From a virus: a DNA stretch of 64,000 bases. Numbering within the stretch: the stretch's first letter is position 1; each line of letters opens with the position of its first letter. Below the pieces are notes generated by a model, which saw nothing but the letters and a program-made list of their open reading frames with translations, was not told the origin of the DNA and made no database searches. Both the position numbers and the translations under genes were made by a program. The DNA lies in the IMG/VR virus record IMGVR_UViG_3300008262_000226, positions 1 to 64,000 of that record; one strand, written 5' to 3'. Positions 1 through 9,221 of this stretch are shown here, one piece after another.

Positions 1-7
1 TTAGAGA

Positions 8-676
8 ATGATATTAATAGAAAATGATTATCTCGAAAGAGTTTGCCTGATTAATAAAGATGCAAAAATTGAAGAAGTTGTATACGATGGAGTTAAATTT
101 AAGTGTATTAGAAACTTTCTGAAAAACCCAGAAGAATACATCGAGTTAATTCAGCAATTTCCAGCAACTAGAGATCACACATATTCTCCTGGTTTCAGAC
201 AAGACATCCCACCATGGGCGGCTAAATTTATTACTCTCTATATTCAAGAACATGTAGGTCAATGGAAACCTGCTAGAGTTTCATGTAACATTTACAGTGG
301 TAATATGTTGATGAAAGAACATTCAAATTTACCACATTCTGATCCGTTCTATGGTATTTGGAACTTATGGTTAAACAAAAAATGTTTAGGTGGAACTGCT
401 TTTTGGGCACATAAAAATAAGTTGCATGTTAGTGAGTTGTCAGAAGATGAATACAATCATCTTTTTGAAAAACCTCTCATGGGATCTGGATATGAAAAGT
501 GGAAAAACTTCAAAGGAGATGAAGACTGGAAGATGACATGTATTGCTCCTATGGAGTATAACACGCTTCTATTCTATAATGGAGGATTTTTCCATTCTCC
601 ATGGATTCAAGAAAGCTGGTATTTGGATGAGTATAGATACAGTATGGTTGGCATGGGAGATTTTGAAAATGTTTAG
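8..676 (+). CDS. DUF6445-like protein, putative Fe(II)/2OG-type oxygenase fold
   Basis: A 222-residue protein that resembles the DUF6445 family of phage and marine bacterial proteins. A possible metal triad is visible: H110-x-D112 in a PHSDP motif and H196 in FFHSP, the spacing expected for a cupin-type 2-oxoglutarate/Fe(II) oxygenase. Substrate is unknown. The next gene starts inside its last codons (8-nt overlap), so the two are probably translationally coupled. The fold assignment is inference from motif spacing; the family resemblance is from memory. Confidence 0.6.
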   Translation: MILIENDYLERVCLINKDAKIEEVVYDGVKFKCIRNFLKNPEEYIELIQQFPATRDHTYSPGFRQDIPPWAAKFITLYIQEHVGQWKPARVSCNIYSGNMLMKEHSNLPHSDPFYGIWNLWLNKKCLGGTAFWAHKNKLHVSELSEDEYNHLFEKPLMGSGYEKWKNFKGDEDWKMTCIAPMEYNTLLFYNGGFFHSPWIQESWYLDEYRYSMVGMGDFENV

Positions 677-2354
677 TTTACCAATTAATCCAAAGATCGA
701 TGAGAACTTTGCTAATAATATTCTCATTCCTTTTCTAAAAAAATACAAGGAATACATCTTTGACTTATATTTCACTTGTCGTATGCCTCCCTTTATGCAG
801 GATGCCATGGGTGATGTATTTGAAGATGACTTGAGGCAGACAACCTTCAATGCTCTGTATATTTCAAAGCAAACTGGTATTCCTCTGTCTGCTACGTTCA
901 ACAATCCGTATGTAAGACCAACGCAAGAAAATTTGGATTTGTTTATCAACAACTTCAAATACATCTACGAAGCTGGTGTTAGAACAGTAACTCTTCCCCA
1001 TACTTCATGGATGCTTACAGGTCAAATTCAAAAAGAGATGCCAGAACTTTATGTCAAGAATACTATTCTACATGAAGTATCGAAGGCAAATGATATTGTC
1101 TCACTTGCTAAAGCAGGTTTTCATTACATCAATCTCGATAGAGATTTAATGAGAGATCAAGACCAACTCAGGCGTCTCAAGGAAGCAAAAGATTATTGTG
1201 CTTCCATTGGAAAACCAGTCAAGTTCTCCATGCTTGCTAACGAGGGATGTTGGGGTGGATGCCCTATCATGCCTGAGCATTACCATTATAATAACACAAG
1301 AGAAAATCACGAACCACCATACTTCGGTAATATTATCAGTCGTGTATCGTGTTCTAAGTGGGAGCAGCAAGATAGCTCAGCAGTTTTGAAGTCAGCAAAT
1401 TTACCACCTTGGAAAAAGGATTGGGAAGAGATGTTTGATCTTGGTATTGATGTTTTCAAACTACATGGCAGAGAAAGTGTAATGCGTTTGAAGGAGAGTA
1501 TGGATATTATTCATCGCTGGGCGAACGATGAAGAACTTCTATTCCCAGAACTCAATACTTATATCGAAAATAAGAGTTTGAAGGAAAGACCTATCGATAT
1601 CTGGCGCGAGAAGATCAAAACTTGTAAGTTTGATTGTTGGGATTGTAACTACTGCGAGGCAGTAATTGACGCCCATCACAAAAAGCAAGATAGAGTTCTA
1701 CACCCACTCGTTCAACTTACCCTCGATGCTATTGACAAATCAGCAACTGGCGATACAAAATTCAATCCACAAGGATTCAATATCGAAGGATTATCTTCTG
1801 ATAGAGTTCGTCATTTCCTCAACCACCTCTGCTCAGATTCTAAGAATACCTACTTAGAGATTGGTTGCTATACTGGTAGCACATATTTCGCTGCTATCAT
1901 GGGAAATGATATCATGTCGTATGCTGTGGATAATTTTGCTGCCCCCATTGCTCCTGCCAGAGATGATATTGAATGGAAGGGGTGTGAGAATCCAAAAGCA
2001 GAATTGGCAAGAAACAACATCTTGTTTGGCAGTTTAAAATCTGTTATAATAGACACAGATGCTAGGCAACTCAATGCTTCGCATTTTTCCAAAAAACCCA
2101 ACATCATATTCTATGATGGAGAGCACGATGAACAGCAAATAGATTGTTTGAATACTTTATTACCAAATTTACAAAATACTTTTATATTGGTAGTAGATGA
2201 TGCAAACTTTGACGGAGTTGTTCGGGGAACCGAAAAATTTGTAGGTATAAATAATCTACGAATACTATTTGAAAGGCAAATAATTACGCCTCAAATAGAA
2301 GACGCCACAAGTTGGTGGAATGGATTACACATTTTAGTTCTATCAAAACCCTGA
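669..2354 (+). CDS. U32-peptidase-like domain fused to class I SAM methyltransferase-like domain
   Basis: A 561-residue protein. I chose the ATG at 669 because it overlaps the stop of the previous gene and has a GGGAG ribosome site about 9 nt upstream; the open frame extends further 5' only through the previous gene. Residues about 1-340 look like the U32 peptidase/TIM-barrel family, with a Cys-rich NEGCWGGCP stretch and a later cluster of cysteines (CKFDCWDCNYC). Residues about 410-560 look like a Rossmann methyltransferase, with a glycine motif YLEIGCYTGST and an acidic loop FYDGEHDEQQ. Function is unknown; the two-domain architecture suggests modification of a small molecule or RNA base. 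Confidence 0.6.
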   Translation: MFSLPINPKIDENFANNILIPFLKKYKEYIFDLYFTCRMPPFMQDAMGDVFEDDLRQTTFNALYISKQTGIPLSATFNNPYVRPTQENLDLFINNFKYIYEAGVRTVTLPHTSWMLTGQIQKEMPELYVKNTILHEVSKANDIVSLAKAGFHYINLDRDLMRDQDQLRRLKEAKDYCASIGKPVKFSMLANEGCWGGCPIMPEHYHYNNTRENHEPPYFGNIISRVSCSKWEQQDSSAVLKSANLPPWKKDWEEMFDLGIDVFKLHGRESVMRLKESMDIIHRWANDEELLFPELNTYIENKSLKERPIDIWREKIKTCKFDCWDCNYCEAVIDAHHKKQDRVLHPLVQLTLDAIDKSATGDTKFNPQGFNIEGLSSDRVRHFLNHLCSDSKNTYLEIGCYTGSTYFAAIMGNDIMSYAVDNFAAPIAPARDDIEWKGCENPKAELARNNILFGSLKSVIIDTDARQLNASHFSKKPNIIFYDGEHDEQQIDCLNTLLPNLQNTFILVVDDANFDGVVRGTEKFVGINNLRILFERQIITPQIEDATSWWNGLHILVLSKP

Positions 2355-2361
2355 GGATACT

Positions 2362-2556
2362 ATGGATACAACACAACTTAAAGAAAACTTCACCACTCAA
2401 CTTACTACTGTTGATGGTCAAATTGCGAAACTAGAAGAAGAACTAGCAAAAGCAAAAGAATATCGCCTCAAGCTACAAGGTGGATTAGAGACTCTAGACC
2501 TTCTTAATCCCCCCACAGAAGAAGAAACAGCAACGGAAGAAGTAGCAGCAGAATGA
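2362..2556 (+). CDS. Small acidic coiled-coil protein, unknown function
   Basis: A 64-residue protein with a heptad-like helix (residues about 15-40, many E, K, L) followed by an acidic, threonine-rich tail. It starts 8 nt after the preceding stop and is followed after 4 nt by the next gene, so it belongs to the same short operon. I do not recognise a function. Confidence 0.6.
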   Translation: MDTTQLKENFTTQLTTVDGQIAKLEEELAKAKEYRLKLQGGLETLDLLNPPTEEETATEEVAAE

Positions 2557-2560
2557 TTTC

Positions 2561-3055
2561 ATGACTTATGAAATCATTGATGATTATTTGCCACCAGTTG
2601 TTCATCAAAATTTATACAATTTTTTGATGAACAACATGTTTCCGTGGCAATTTGTTAATGCAGTAAATAGCGAAGATGAAGATAAAAATTTTGTAAATAA
2701 TTTTTATTTTATCCATCTTTTCTATGGAATGCACAAACCAACCAGCGAACATTTTGAATTGGTAGTTCCTTTACTAAACAAATTAAATCCAAAAGCTTTA
2801 ATGAGAATAAAGGGTAATCTTTATACTAGAACAGAAAATTTGGTTCATCACTCTCAACATTCCGACTATAAATTTAAACATAAAGCAGCAATATATTATG
2901 TCAATGATAATGATGGTTACACCATTCTTCACGATGGAACCAAAATAGAAAGTGTTGCTAATAGAATGTTATTGTTCGATGCTTCAAGATTACACAATTC
3001 AACAAACTGCACCAACACAAAAGTTCGCTGCAATATAAACTTCAATTATTTTTAA
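2561..3055 (+). CDS. 2OG-Fe(II) oxygenase-like protein
   Basis: A 164-residue protein with the features of a compact 2-oxoglutarate/Fe(II) dioxygenase: H100-S-D102 (HSD), a strand-rich core, H145 in RLHNST and R156 in KVRCNINF, which is where the 2OG-binding arginine usually lies. Oxygenases of this type are frequent in cyanophages; targets (protein proline, nucleic acid or sugar) are not known here. It is the last gene before a terminator and late promoters, so the first four genes form one transcript end. Confidence 0.7.
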   Translation: MTYEIIDDYLPPVVHQNLYNFLMNNMFPWQFVNAVNSEDEDKNFVNNFYFIHLFYGMHKPTSEHFELVVPLLNKLNPKALMRIKGNLYTRTENLVHHSQHSDYKFKHKAAIYYVNDNDGYTILHDGTKIESVANRMLLFDASRLHNSTNCTNTKVRCNINFNYF

Positions 3056-3063
3056 TATAAATA
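3056..3063 (+). promoter_or_regulatory. T4-type late promoter, TATAAATA
   Basis: Exact TATAAATA between the oxygenase stop codon and the gp13 start. The match to the T4 late consensus recognised by gp55 is direct; use in vivo is inferred. Confidence 0.6.
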
Positions 3064-3096
3064 CCCTTCTTATAAATACATAAGAAGGGATTTTTT
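3064..3096 (+). terminator. Intrinsic terminator, with a TATAAATA late promoter in the hairpin
   Basis: Ten-base inverted repeat (3064-3073 with 3080-3089), six-base loop, then a T run. A second TATAAATA lies at 3071-3078, spanning the stem top and loop, so the same DNA can stop upstream transcripts and start late ones for gp13. Confidence 0.75.
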
Positions 3097-3108
3097 ATAG
3101 GGCTTTAC

Positions 3109-3921
3109 ATGTCAGCATCAAAGCCAGCAACCAGAGAGGAGTTAAAGCAATACTGCCTCCGAGAGTTAGGCAAACCAGTTTTAGAAATCAACGTAGCAGA
3201 TCAACAACTAGAAGATCGCATTGATGAAGCTCTGCAGTTTTTCCAGGAGCGTCATTTTGACGGTATGGATAAAATGTATCTAAAACATACGTTAACTCAA
3301 ACCGAAGTAGATAGATTTAAAGGAAATAATATCACACACAACACATCAGAAGGTGACGTGTGGACTGAACGAGGTAACTACTTAGATTTACCAGATCATA
3401 TTATTGGCGTAGAAAAAGTATTTGGTGTAACCTCTAGCAGCATTCGTGGAGATCTCTTTGGTATCGAATATCAAATCTTCCTTAATGACCTATACGCTTT
3501 TGGTTCGATTGATATTCTAAACTACTACATGGTTAAGAGTTATATCGAAACACTCGATATGGTTCTGAATACAGGTGCTCTGATTCGCTTCAGATTTACC
3601 AAGAGAGATGGTCGTCTCTACATTGACTATGATCCTCAGATGCTAACTAAGGATAAGATTCTTATCATCGAGTGCTATAGAGCATTGGATCCCACAGACC
3701 TCACAAAGATTTGGAATGACTTCTGGTTAAAGAGATATACCACTGCACTATTCAAGCGTCAGTGGGGGCAAAATCTTATCAAGTTTAATAATGTTCAACT
3801 ACCTGGCGGTGTCTCACTCAATGGTCGTCAGATTTATGAGGATGCAATCAGAGAGATTGAAGATATCGAATCTAAGATTATTTCTGATTATGAACTACCA
3901 CCACTAGATATGATTGGATAA
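3109..3921 (+). CDS. 13: gp13 neck protein (head completion)
   Basis: A 270-residue protein that matches the T4-like neck protein gp13, which closes the DNA-filled head and, with gp14, forms the collar to which the tail attaches. The N-terminal helical stretch (about residues 5-50) followed by a mixed domain is typical. It lies at the head of the ordered morphogenesis block 13-14-15-16-17-18-19-20 and is preceded by two late promoter sequences. Its stop overlaps the start of gene 14 by one base. Confidence 0.85.
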   Translation: MSASKPATREELKQYCLRELGKPVLEINVADQQLEDRIDEALQFFQERHFDGMDKMYLKHTLTQTEVDRFKGNNITHNTSEGDVWTERGNYLDLPDHIIGVEKVFGVTSSSIRGDLFGIEYQIFLNDLYAFGSIDILNYYMVKSYIETLDMVLNTGALIRFRFTKRDGRLYIDYDPQMLTKDKILIIECYRALDPTDLTKIWNDFWLKRYTTALFKRQWGQNLIKFNNVQLPGGVSLNGRQIYEDAIREIEDIESKIISDYELPPLDMIG

Positions 3922-4820
3922 TGGCAAAGAGTCAATACTTCCCCCAGTATGGTGGGAACACATCAGAACAAACATTAGTGCAAGATCTTGTAGACGAACA
4001 GATCAAACTGTTTGGGCAAGATGTTTACTATGTTCCAAAAACAATGTTGATCGATAAAACCTTGAATGATGTAATTCTTTCAAAGTTTGAAGACAAAGTA
4101 ATGATTGAAATGATGCTCATTAATGTAGAAGGTTTTGGTGGTTCTGGTGCGGTAGCAATGTCTAAGTTCGGTCTCAGATTATCTGACGAGATCACATATG
4201 CTGTATCCAAAAGAAGATGGATCAACTATGTAGAAACAGAGATTGATACAAGAGTTCCTAATAGACCGAATGAAGGAGATCTTCTTTATGTTCCTATGAC
4301 AAACAATCTTTATGAGATTAAGTTTGTTGAAAGAGAAGTTCCTTTCTATCAGTTAGGTAAAAACTATATTTTTGCTTTGACTTGCGAACTCATCGAAAAC
4401 GCAGACAACTATTTCGATACTGGAGATCCTGTCATTGATGATCTCACACAAGAATCTCATGTCTTCCCAGTCTTCATGAAGACTGGTGGAACAGGTGTAT
4501 TTACTCCAGGGGAGATTGTAGAGCAAACATACACAGTTGATGGTGCTCCAGTTACTACAACGGCTACAGTTGCTGACTGGAATCCTACTACACGCAAACT
4601 AAGATTGACATATATAAATGGTGTATTAAAGCCAAACGTTGCTCTAGAAGGGCAAGACAGTGGTGCTACATGGATCGTAGATACATTCTCTACGATTGAT
4701 TTTGATATTGACAACTATGATAATGATCAAAATAAAGTAATGGAAGAGAAAGCAGATGCAATTCTCGACTTCACTGAAGGTAATCCATTTGGTGAATACG
4801 GAAATATGGGAGTATTCTAA
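3921..4820 (+). CDS. 14: gp14 neck protein
   Basis: A 299-residue protein homologous to T4 gp14, partner of gp13 in the neck. The early part (SEQTLVQDLVDEQIKLFGQD) is a characteristic stretch of cyanophage gp14. The start codon shares its first base with the gp13 stop and the stop shares a base with the gp15 start, so 13-14-15 are tightly coupled. Confidence 0.85.
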   Translation: MAKSQYFPQYGGNTSEQTLVQDLVDEQIKLFGQDVYYVPKTMLIDKTLNDVILSKFEDKVMIEMMLINVEGFGGSGAVAMSKFGLRLSDEITYAVSKRRWINYVETEIDTRVPNRPNEGDLLYVPMTNNLYEIKFVEREVPFYQLGKNYIFALTCELIENADNYFDTGDPVIDDLTQESHVFPVFMKTGGTGVFTPGEIVEQTYTVDGAPVTTTATVADWNPTTRKLRLTYINGVLKPNVALEGQDSGATWIVDTFSTIDFDIDNYDNDQNKVMEEKADAILDFTEGNPFGEYGNMGVF

Positions 4821-5617
4821 TGTTAGGAAATCGTTTTTACCACGAAATCATTAAAAAGAATGTAAAGGCATTTGGAACTATTTTCAATAATATTCAAATT
4901 GAAAAAAGAGATCCCGATACTAATGCAGTCATTCGCCAGGAAAAGGTGGCACTTGCATATGGCCCTAAGAGTAAGTTTCTTGCTCGCTTAGATCAAGACC
5001 CAAGCACTGAGCGTAAGGTTAGCATTACGATGCCTCGTATCTCTTTTGAGATGACTGGTATCACCTACGACCCATCTAGAAAAACTTCTCCTATACAAAA
5101 ATATCTGAAAAAACAAGATGCAGATTCTGTAAAAGTTCAGTATATGCCAGTGCCATATAATCTTGAGTTTGAACTTGGTATTCTTTCCAAGAATCAAGAT
5201 GATGCTCTGCAGATTCTAGAGCAGATTCTACCATTTTTTCAACCATCTTTTAATGTAACAATTAATCTCATTCCAGAAATGAATGAGAAAAAAGATCTTC
5301 CAATCATTTTAAATAACATCAGTTACGAGGATGATTATGAAGACGATATGATGCGTAGAAGAGCAATCATCTACACACTTTCATTTACATTAAAGACATA
5401 TATGTATGGTCCTGTTACCGATTCCGAAATTATTCGCAAGGCAACAGTATTTGAAACTCTCGGTGATTATCAAGAGCACAGAAGAGCAGTTCGTTACGAT
5501 GTAACTCCAAGAGCTCTCACAGACCAGGATGGAGATAATGATGTAGATGCAGCGGATGATGCACTACTCATGCCAGATGATGACTTTGGATTTAACGAGG
5601 GGATTACATTACTATGA
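4820..5617 (+). CDS. 15: gp15 tail sheath stabiliser and completion protein
   Basis: A 265-residue protein corresponding to T4 gp15, which forms the hexameric tail terminator that holds the contractile sheath and joins the tail to the neck. Typical opening (MLGNRFYHEIIKKNVKAFG) and position between 14 and 16 support it. The C-terminus is acidic, ending in a D-rich segment from about residue 235. It overlaps gene 16 by 4 nt. Confidence 0.85.
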   Translation: MLGNRFYHEIIKKNVKAFGTIFNNIQIEKRDPDTNAVIRQEKVALAYGPKSKFLARLDQDPSTERKVSITMPRISFEMTGITYDPSRKTSPIQKYLKKQDADSVKVQYMPVPYNLEFELGILSKNQDDALQILEQILPFFQPSFNVTINLIPEMNEKKDLPIILNNISYEDDYEDDMMRRRAIIYTLSFTLKTYMYGPVTDSEIIRKATVFETLGDYQEHRRAVRYDVTPRALTDQDGDNDVDAADDALLMPDDDFGFNEGITLL

Positions 5618-6021
5618 GCACATTTGAAGACAACATGGAAGAGATCTTTGACATAGCACCCATTGAACAAACGACTGAAATGATTACTCAAGCAAATAGT
5701 GAGATTAGCGTTGATGCTAACAAGGATTATGAATATACCAGAGGGCAGTTATACACCCTCATATCACAGGGTCAGGAGGCGGTGCAAGGCGCTTTAGAGG
5801 TTGCTCAGGAGTCAGGGCACCCTAGAGCATATGAGGTTGCTGTGAACGCTATGAAGCAGGTTGCAGACATGTCTGACAAGTTGATTGATCTTCAGCACAA
5901 GATGAAGAATCTAAACAAGGAAGATAAGAAGTTAACACCAACCACAGTCAATAACACAATGTTTATTGGCACAACGGCAGATCTTCAAAAGATGATTAAA
6001 GATGCCGCCAAGAATAAATAG
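5614..6021 (+). CDS. 16: gp16 small terminase subunit
   Basis: A 135-residue, mostly helical acidic protein in the place of T4 gp16, the small terminase subunit that recognises concatemeric DNA and stimulates gp17. Central helices (residues about 45-110) would form the oligomerisation coiled coil. ATGA overlap with gene 15. Two small genes and a zinc-ribbon gene separate it from gp17, as in other cyanophages. Confidence 0.8.
   Translation: MSTFEDNMEEIFDIAPIEQTTEMITQANSEISVDANKDYEYTRGQLYTLISQGQEAVQGALEVAQESGHPRAYEVAVNAMKQVADMSDKLIDLQHKMKNLNKEDKKLTPTTVNNTMFIGTTADLQKMIKDAAKNK
6013..6020 (+). promoter_or_regulatory. Late promoter-like AATAAATA
   Basis: AATAAATA overlaps the last codons of gene 16 and lies 20 nt before the next start; it fits the NATAAATA pattern seen before other late genes here. 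Confidence 0.4.
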
Positions 6022-6040
6022 AAAATAAACGGAAAAGACA

Positions 6041-6310
6041 ATGAGAGTTAAAATCTTAGGAAGTGCTGTAACCCTTACAACTACACCCAATGTAGTTGGT
6101 TCAACTGCTGTTGATATTCTACTTGTTCACGATGCTGGCGGTAATACTGGAAGAACAATCACGCTTTATGAAAATGATGGAACTACTGTAGTTGGTTCTT
6201 TTTTCTCTAATCCTGGCACAGAGATTGTTATTCATAAAAAAGCAGATCAAAAACTCAAAGTTGATACTGGAACAGATGTAAGAGCTACTCCTATTGCTTA
6301 TTTCTCATGA
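6041..6310 (+). CDS. Small beta-rich protein, unknown function
   Basis: An 89-residue protein rich in T, V and G with alternating hydrophobic residues, suggesting an all-beta fold. It is placed inside the late block between the terminase genes behind a late-promoter-like motif, so a minor virion or decoration role is possible. No motif is recognised. Its stop overlaps the next start (ATGA). Confidence 0.6.
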   Translation: MRVKILGSAVTLTTTPNVVGSTAVDILLVHDAGGNTGRTITLYENDGTTVVGSFFSNPGTEIVIHKKADQKLKVDTGTDVRATPIAYFS

Positions 6311-7026
6311 AAAAGAAAGTTCCTACAGAGAAAGAAATCGCCAAGAAGCATAGTGTCTCTGTTGACACTATTATTAGACAAGCAGAGATTGGTTCTACTG
6401 TGGAACGAGAGCATGTCACCACACATGAAGAAGCATATGGTATTGCTCTACAACATTTAGATGAGTTCCCAGATTACTACACACACCTACTTAAGATGGA
6501 AAAAGAACTAAAAGCACAACACAAGAAAAGAACTGTTAAAGAAATGTGGGCAATCTGTGAAAACCATGTAGCAGTTGCCATGGGTAAAGAGATCGATGAC
6601 GAAGGTGGAATGATTATGAGTCAACTTGATACTATTGAGAATGCAGTGACTCGTCTTCGCACAGTTGTAAGTGATCCTAAAATGCAACTACCAGGATGGG
6701 TGCAGTCTAAAGTAACTCTTGCTTGCGACTACATTGATACTGCTGCTGACTACATGACAAGTAAGAATGAATCTGTTGAAGTTTCAGAATCTGCTTGGAC
6801 TCGTAAGGAGGGTCAGAACAAAAATGGCGGGCTCAACGAAAAAGGAAGAAAATCTTACGAAAGAGAAAATCCAGGAAGCGACCTTAAGGCACCTTCAAAA
6901 AAGGTTGGAAATCCCCGTAGGGCGTCATTTTGTGCAAGAATGAAAGGTATGCGTAAGAGACAAAAAGATAAGAATAATACTGGCGAAGATCGTCTATCTA
7001 AATCTCTTCGTGCGTGGAATTGCTGA
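6307..7026 (+). CDS. DUF5661-like and DUF6321-like multidomain protein
   Basis: A 239-residue protein with three parts. Residues 1-80 resemble DUF5661 (helical, starting with a KxHxV recognition-like helix). Residues about 80-155 contain the phage-typical segment ending PGWVQSKVTLACDYIDTAAD. Residues 160-239 match DUF6321, a basic Cys-containing tail (WTRKEGQNKNGGLNEKGRKS, then FCARMKGM and a final WNC). The tail may bind nucleic acid. It has a 4-nt overlap with the gene before it. Family names are from memory; function is unknown. Confidence 0.6.
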   Translation: MKKKVPTEKEIAKKHSVSVDTIIRQAEIGSTVEREHVTTHEEAYGIALQHLDEFPDYYTHLLKMEKELKAQHKKRTVKEMWAICENHVAVAMGKEIDDEGGMIMSQLDTIENAVTRLRTVVSDPKMQLPGWVQSKVTLACDYIDTAADYMTSKNESVEVSESAWTRKEGQNKNGGLNEKGRKSYERENPGSDLKAPSKKVGNPRRASFCARMKGMRKRQKDKNNTGEDRLSKSLRAWNC

Positions 7027-7048
7027 CATAAAAAGTTACTATTGTAAC

Positions 7049-7076
7049 TTGACAAACATTCATTACCCTATATAAT
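7049..7076 (+). promoter_or_regulatory. Sigma70-type promoter (TTGACA, 16 nt, TATAAT)
   Basis: TTGACA at 7049-7054 and TATAAT at 7071-7076, about 27 nt before the start of the zinc-ribbon gene that precedes gp17. This would allow terminase expression before late transcription. Confidence 0.7.
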
Positions 7077-7103
7077 ATCATTACCGTATCAAGGTAAGAC
7101 TCA

Positions 7104-7337
7104 ATGGATACAAAGACCTGCCCTAAATGTGGGGCGTGCTGGATCGGTGGGCAACACTACTGGGTAGGCACAAATAAGAAGGGTAATGAAACGGAACTCG
7201 CTTCATTAGTTTGTGATAGATCAGGTGATGATACCTGCATCAATCCAGCAAGGGGAACCACCAAAGGAGATGGGTGGGAAAAAAGATTAAATAGTATGCA
7301 AGAAATCGAAAAGGATATTAGAAGAGCAAATGAGTGA
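7104..7337 (+). CDS. Small zinc-ribbon protein upstream of terminase
   Basis: A 77-residue protein with CPKCGACW near the N-terminus and a later CDRSGDDTC, giving four cysteines for one zinc site. Possible roles are DNA or RNA binding; none is proven. It follows a strong host-type promoter and overlaps the start of gp17 by 8 nt, so it is co-expressed with the large terminase. Confidence 0.65.
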   Translation: MDTKTCPKCGACWIGGQHYWVGTNKKGNETELASLVCDRSGDDTCINPARGTTKGDGWEKRLNSMQEIEKDIRRANE

Positions 7338-8994
7338 TAATGTATATCTTGGTAATCCTAATCTAAAGAAAGCTAATACCGCTATTAGTTTTACAAAGGA
7401 TCAAGTCGAAGAGTTTATTAAATGCAAAGATGACCCAGTTTACTTTGCAAAGAACTATGTGAAGATCATCTCTCTTGATGAAGGTCTTGTTCCTTTTGAG
7501 ATGTATGATTTCCAAGAGAAACTCATTACTAACTTCCATACACATCGATTCAACATTGCCAAACTTCCGAGACAGACAGGAAAATCAACGACGGTTATTT
7601 CCTATCTGTTGCATTATGCTGTCTTCAACGACAACATTAAGATTGCTATTCTAGCAAACAAAGCAGAAACTTCAAGAGAACTTCTGTCTCGTTTGCAGTT
7701 GGCATATGAGAATCTTCCGAAGTGGATGCAGCAAGGTATTATAGCATGGAACAAAGGATCTATGGAACTGGATAATGGTTCCAAGATTATAGCAGCATCC
7801 ACCTCATCATCCGCTGTTCGAGGAAACTCTTTTAACATCATCTTCCTTGACGAGTTTGCGTTCGTTCCTAACCACATGGCGGAACAGTTCTTCTCGTCTG
7901 TATATCCTACTATCTCGTCTGGTAAGACCACAAAGGTTATTATCATTTCTACCCCACAGGGTATGAATATGTTCTACAAGCTGTGGCACGACGCAGAGCG
8001 TGGCAGGAATGGATATGTGCCACTGGAAGTTCACTGGAGCGCAGTTCCTGGTAGAGATGAGAAGTGGAAAGAAGAGACCATCAGGAACACCTCTGAGAGG
8101 CAGTTCACGCAGGAGTTTGAGTGTGAGTTCCTTGGATCGGTTGATACGCTGATCTCAGCATCTAAGTTACGCTCGATGGTGTTTGAGGATCCCATACAAG
8201 ATAATAGTAAAGGATTGAAGGTATACGAGGAAGCAAAGAAAGATCACGACTACATTATGACAGTCGATGTATCCCGTGGAACCAACAATGATTACTCCGC
8301 TTTTGTCGTATTCGATATTACCACACTGCCTTGGAAGACAGTTGCTAAGTATCGAAACAACGAAATCAAACCAATCCTGTTCCCCAACATTATAGAACAG
8401 GTTGCCAAGAACTACAATAAAGCATACATCCTCGCAGAAGTCAATGATATTGGTGAGCAGGTAACAAACATTCTTCACTACGATTTGGAGTATCCAAACA
8501 TTCTGATGTGTGCCATGCGTGGTAGAGCAGGTCAGATTGTAGGTCAAGGATTCTCTGGCACCAAATCTCAACTTGGTCTGAAGATGTCAAAGGTGACGAA
8601 GAAGGTTGGGTGCTCTAACCTAAAAACATTGATTGAGGATGACAAACTTCTAATCTCAGACTACGAAATCATCAGTGAGCTTACCACATTCATTCAGAAG
8701 AATCAATCGTTTGAAGCTGATGATGGATACAATGATGACCTCGTAATGTGTCTGGTATTATTTGCGTGGTTGGCAGTTCAACCCTACTTTAGGGAGATGA
8801 CCGACAACGATGTTCGCAAGCGTATCTACGAAGAACAGAAGAATCAGATAGAACAAGACATGGCACCGTTTGGATTTATCTCAGATGGTATTAGTGATGT
8901 AGAAGAGAAGTTTATTGATGAAGATGGAAATGTTTGGTATACAGATGGATACGGCAATCCTTTTGTCGATGTAGAATACATGATAGGTTACTAA
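7330..8994 (+). CDS. 17: gp17 large terminase subunit (ATPase/nuclease)
   Basis: A 554-residue terminase that packages DNA through the portal. The ATPase domain shows Walker A RQTGKST (81-87) and Walker B FLDEFAF (172-178); the C-terminal RNase H-like nuclease shows the acidic motif VDVSRGTNND near residue 315 and a later DDGYNDDLVMC. Length is close to other cyanophage gp17 proteins and somewhat shorter than T4 (610). Co-transcribed with the zinc-ribbon gene. Confidence 0.9.
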   Translation: MSDNVYLGNPNLKKANTAISFTKDQVEEFIKCKDDPVYFAKNYVKIISLDEGLVPFEMYDFQEKLITNFHTHRFNIAKLPRQTGKSTTVISYLLHYAVFNDNIKIAILANKAETSRELLSRLQLAYENLPKWMQQGIIAWNKGSMELDNGSKIIAASTSSSAVRGNSFNIIFLDEFAFVPNHMAEQFFSSVYPTISSGKTTKVIIISTPQGMNMFYKLWHDAERGRNGYVPLEVHWSAVPGRDEKWKEETIRNTSERQFTQEFECEFLGSVDTLISASKLRSMVFEDPIQDNSKGLKVYEEAKKDHDYIMTVDVSRGTNNDYSAFVVFDITTLPWKTVAKYRNNEIKPILFPNIIEQVAKNYNKAYILAEVNDIGEQVTNILHYDLEYPNILMCAMRGRAGQIVGQGFSGTKSQLGLKMSKVTKKVGCSNLKTLIEDDKLLISDYEIISELTTFIQKNQSFEADDGYNDDLVMCLVLFAWLAVQPYFREMTDNDVRKRIYEEQKNQIEQDMAPFGFISDGISDVEEKFIDEDGNVWYTDGYGNPFVDVEYMIGY

Positions 8995-9221
8995 TGGATA
9001 TCGAAGATGAGTTTTCTTTAGATCACTTATTATTCAGAGAAAGAAAGTGTAGGGTCTGTGGAGAGACTAAAGACCTGATGACTGATTATTATGTGATACG
9101 AAAAGGAAAGAAATACTTACCATCTTCATATTCTTACGAATGCAAACAATGCACTATAAAAAGAATTATAGGTAACAGAGAAGGGAAACAAACTATTATG
9201 TGGGAATATCCTGATTGGTAA
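8994..9221 (+). CDS. Small zinc-finger protein (two CxxC knuckles)
   Basis: A 75-residue protein. I placed the start at the ATG that overlaps the gp17 stop (TAATG). It carries CRVC and CKQC about 32 residues apart, like the zinc-binding part of endonuclease VII-like proteins but without a nuclease domain. A related zinc knuckle protein lies at 59209. Function unknown. Confidence 0.6.
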   Translation: MDIEDEFSLDHLLFRERKCRVCGETKDLMTDYYVIRKGKKYLPSSYSYECKQCTIKRIIGNREGKQTIMWEYPDW

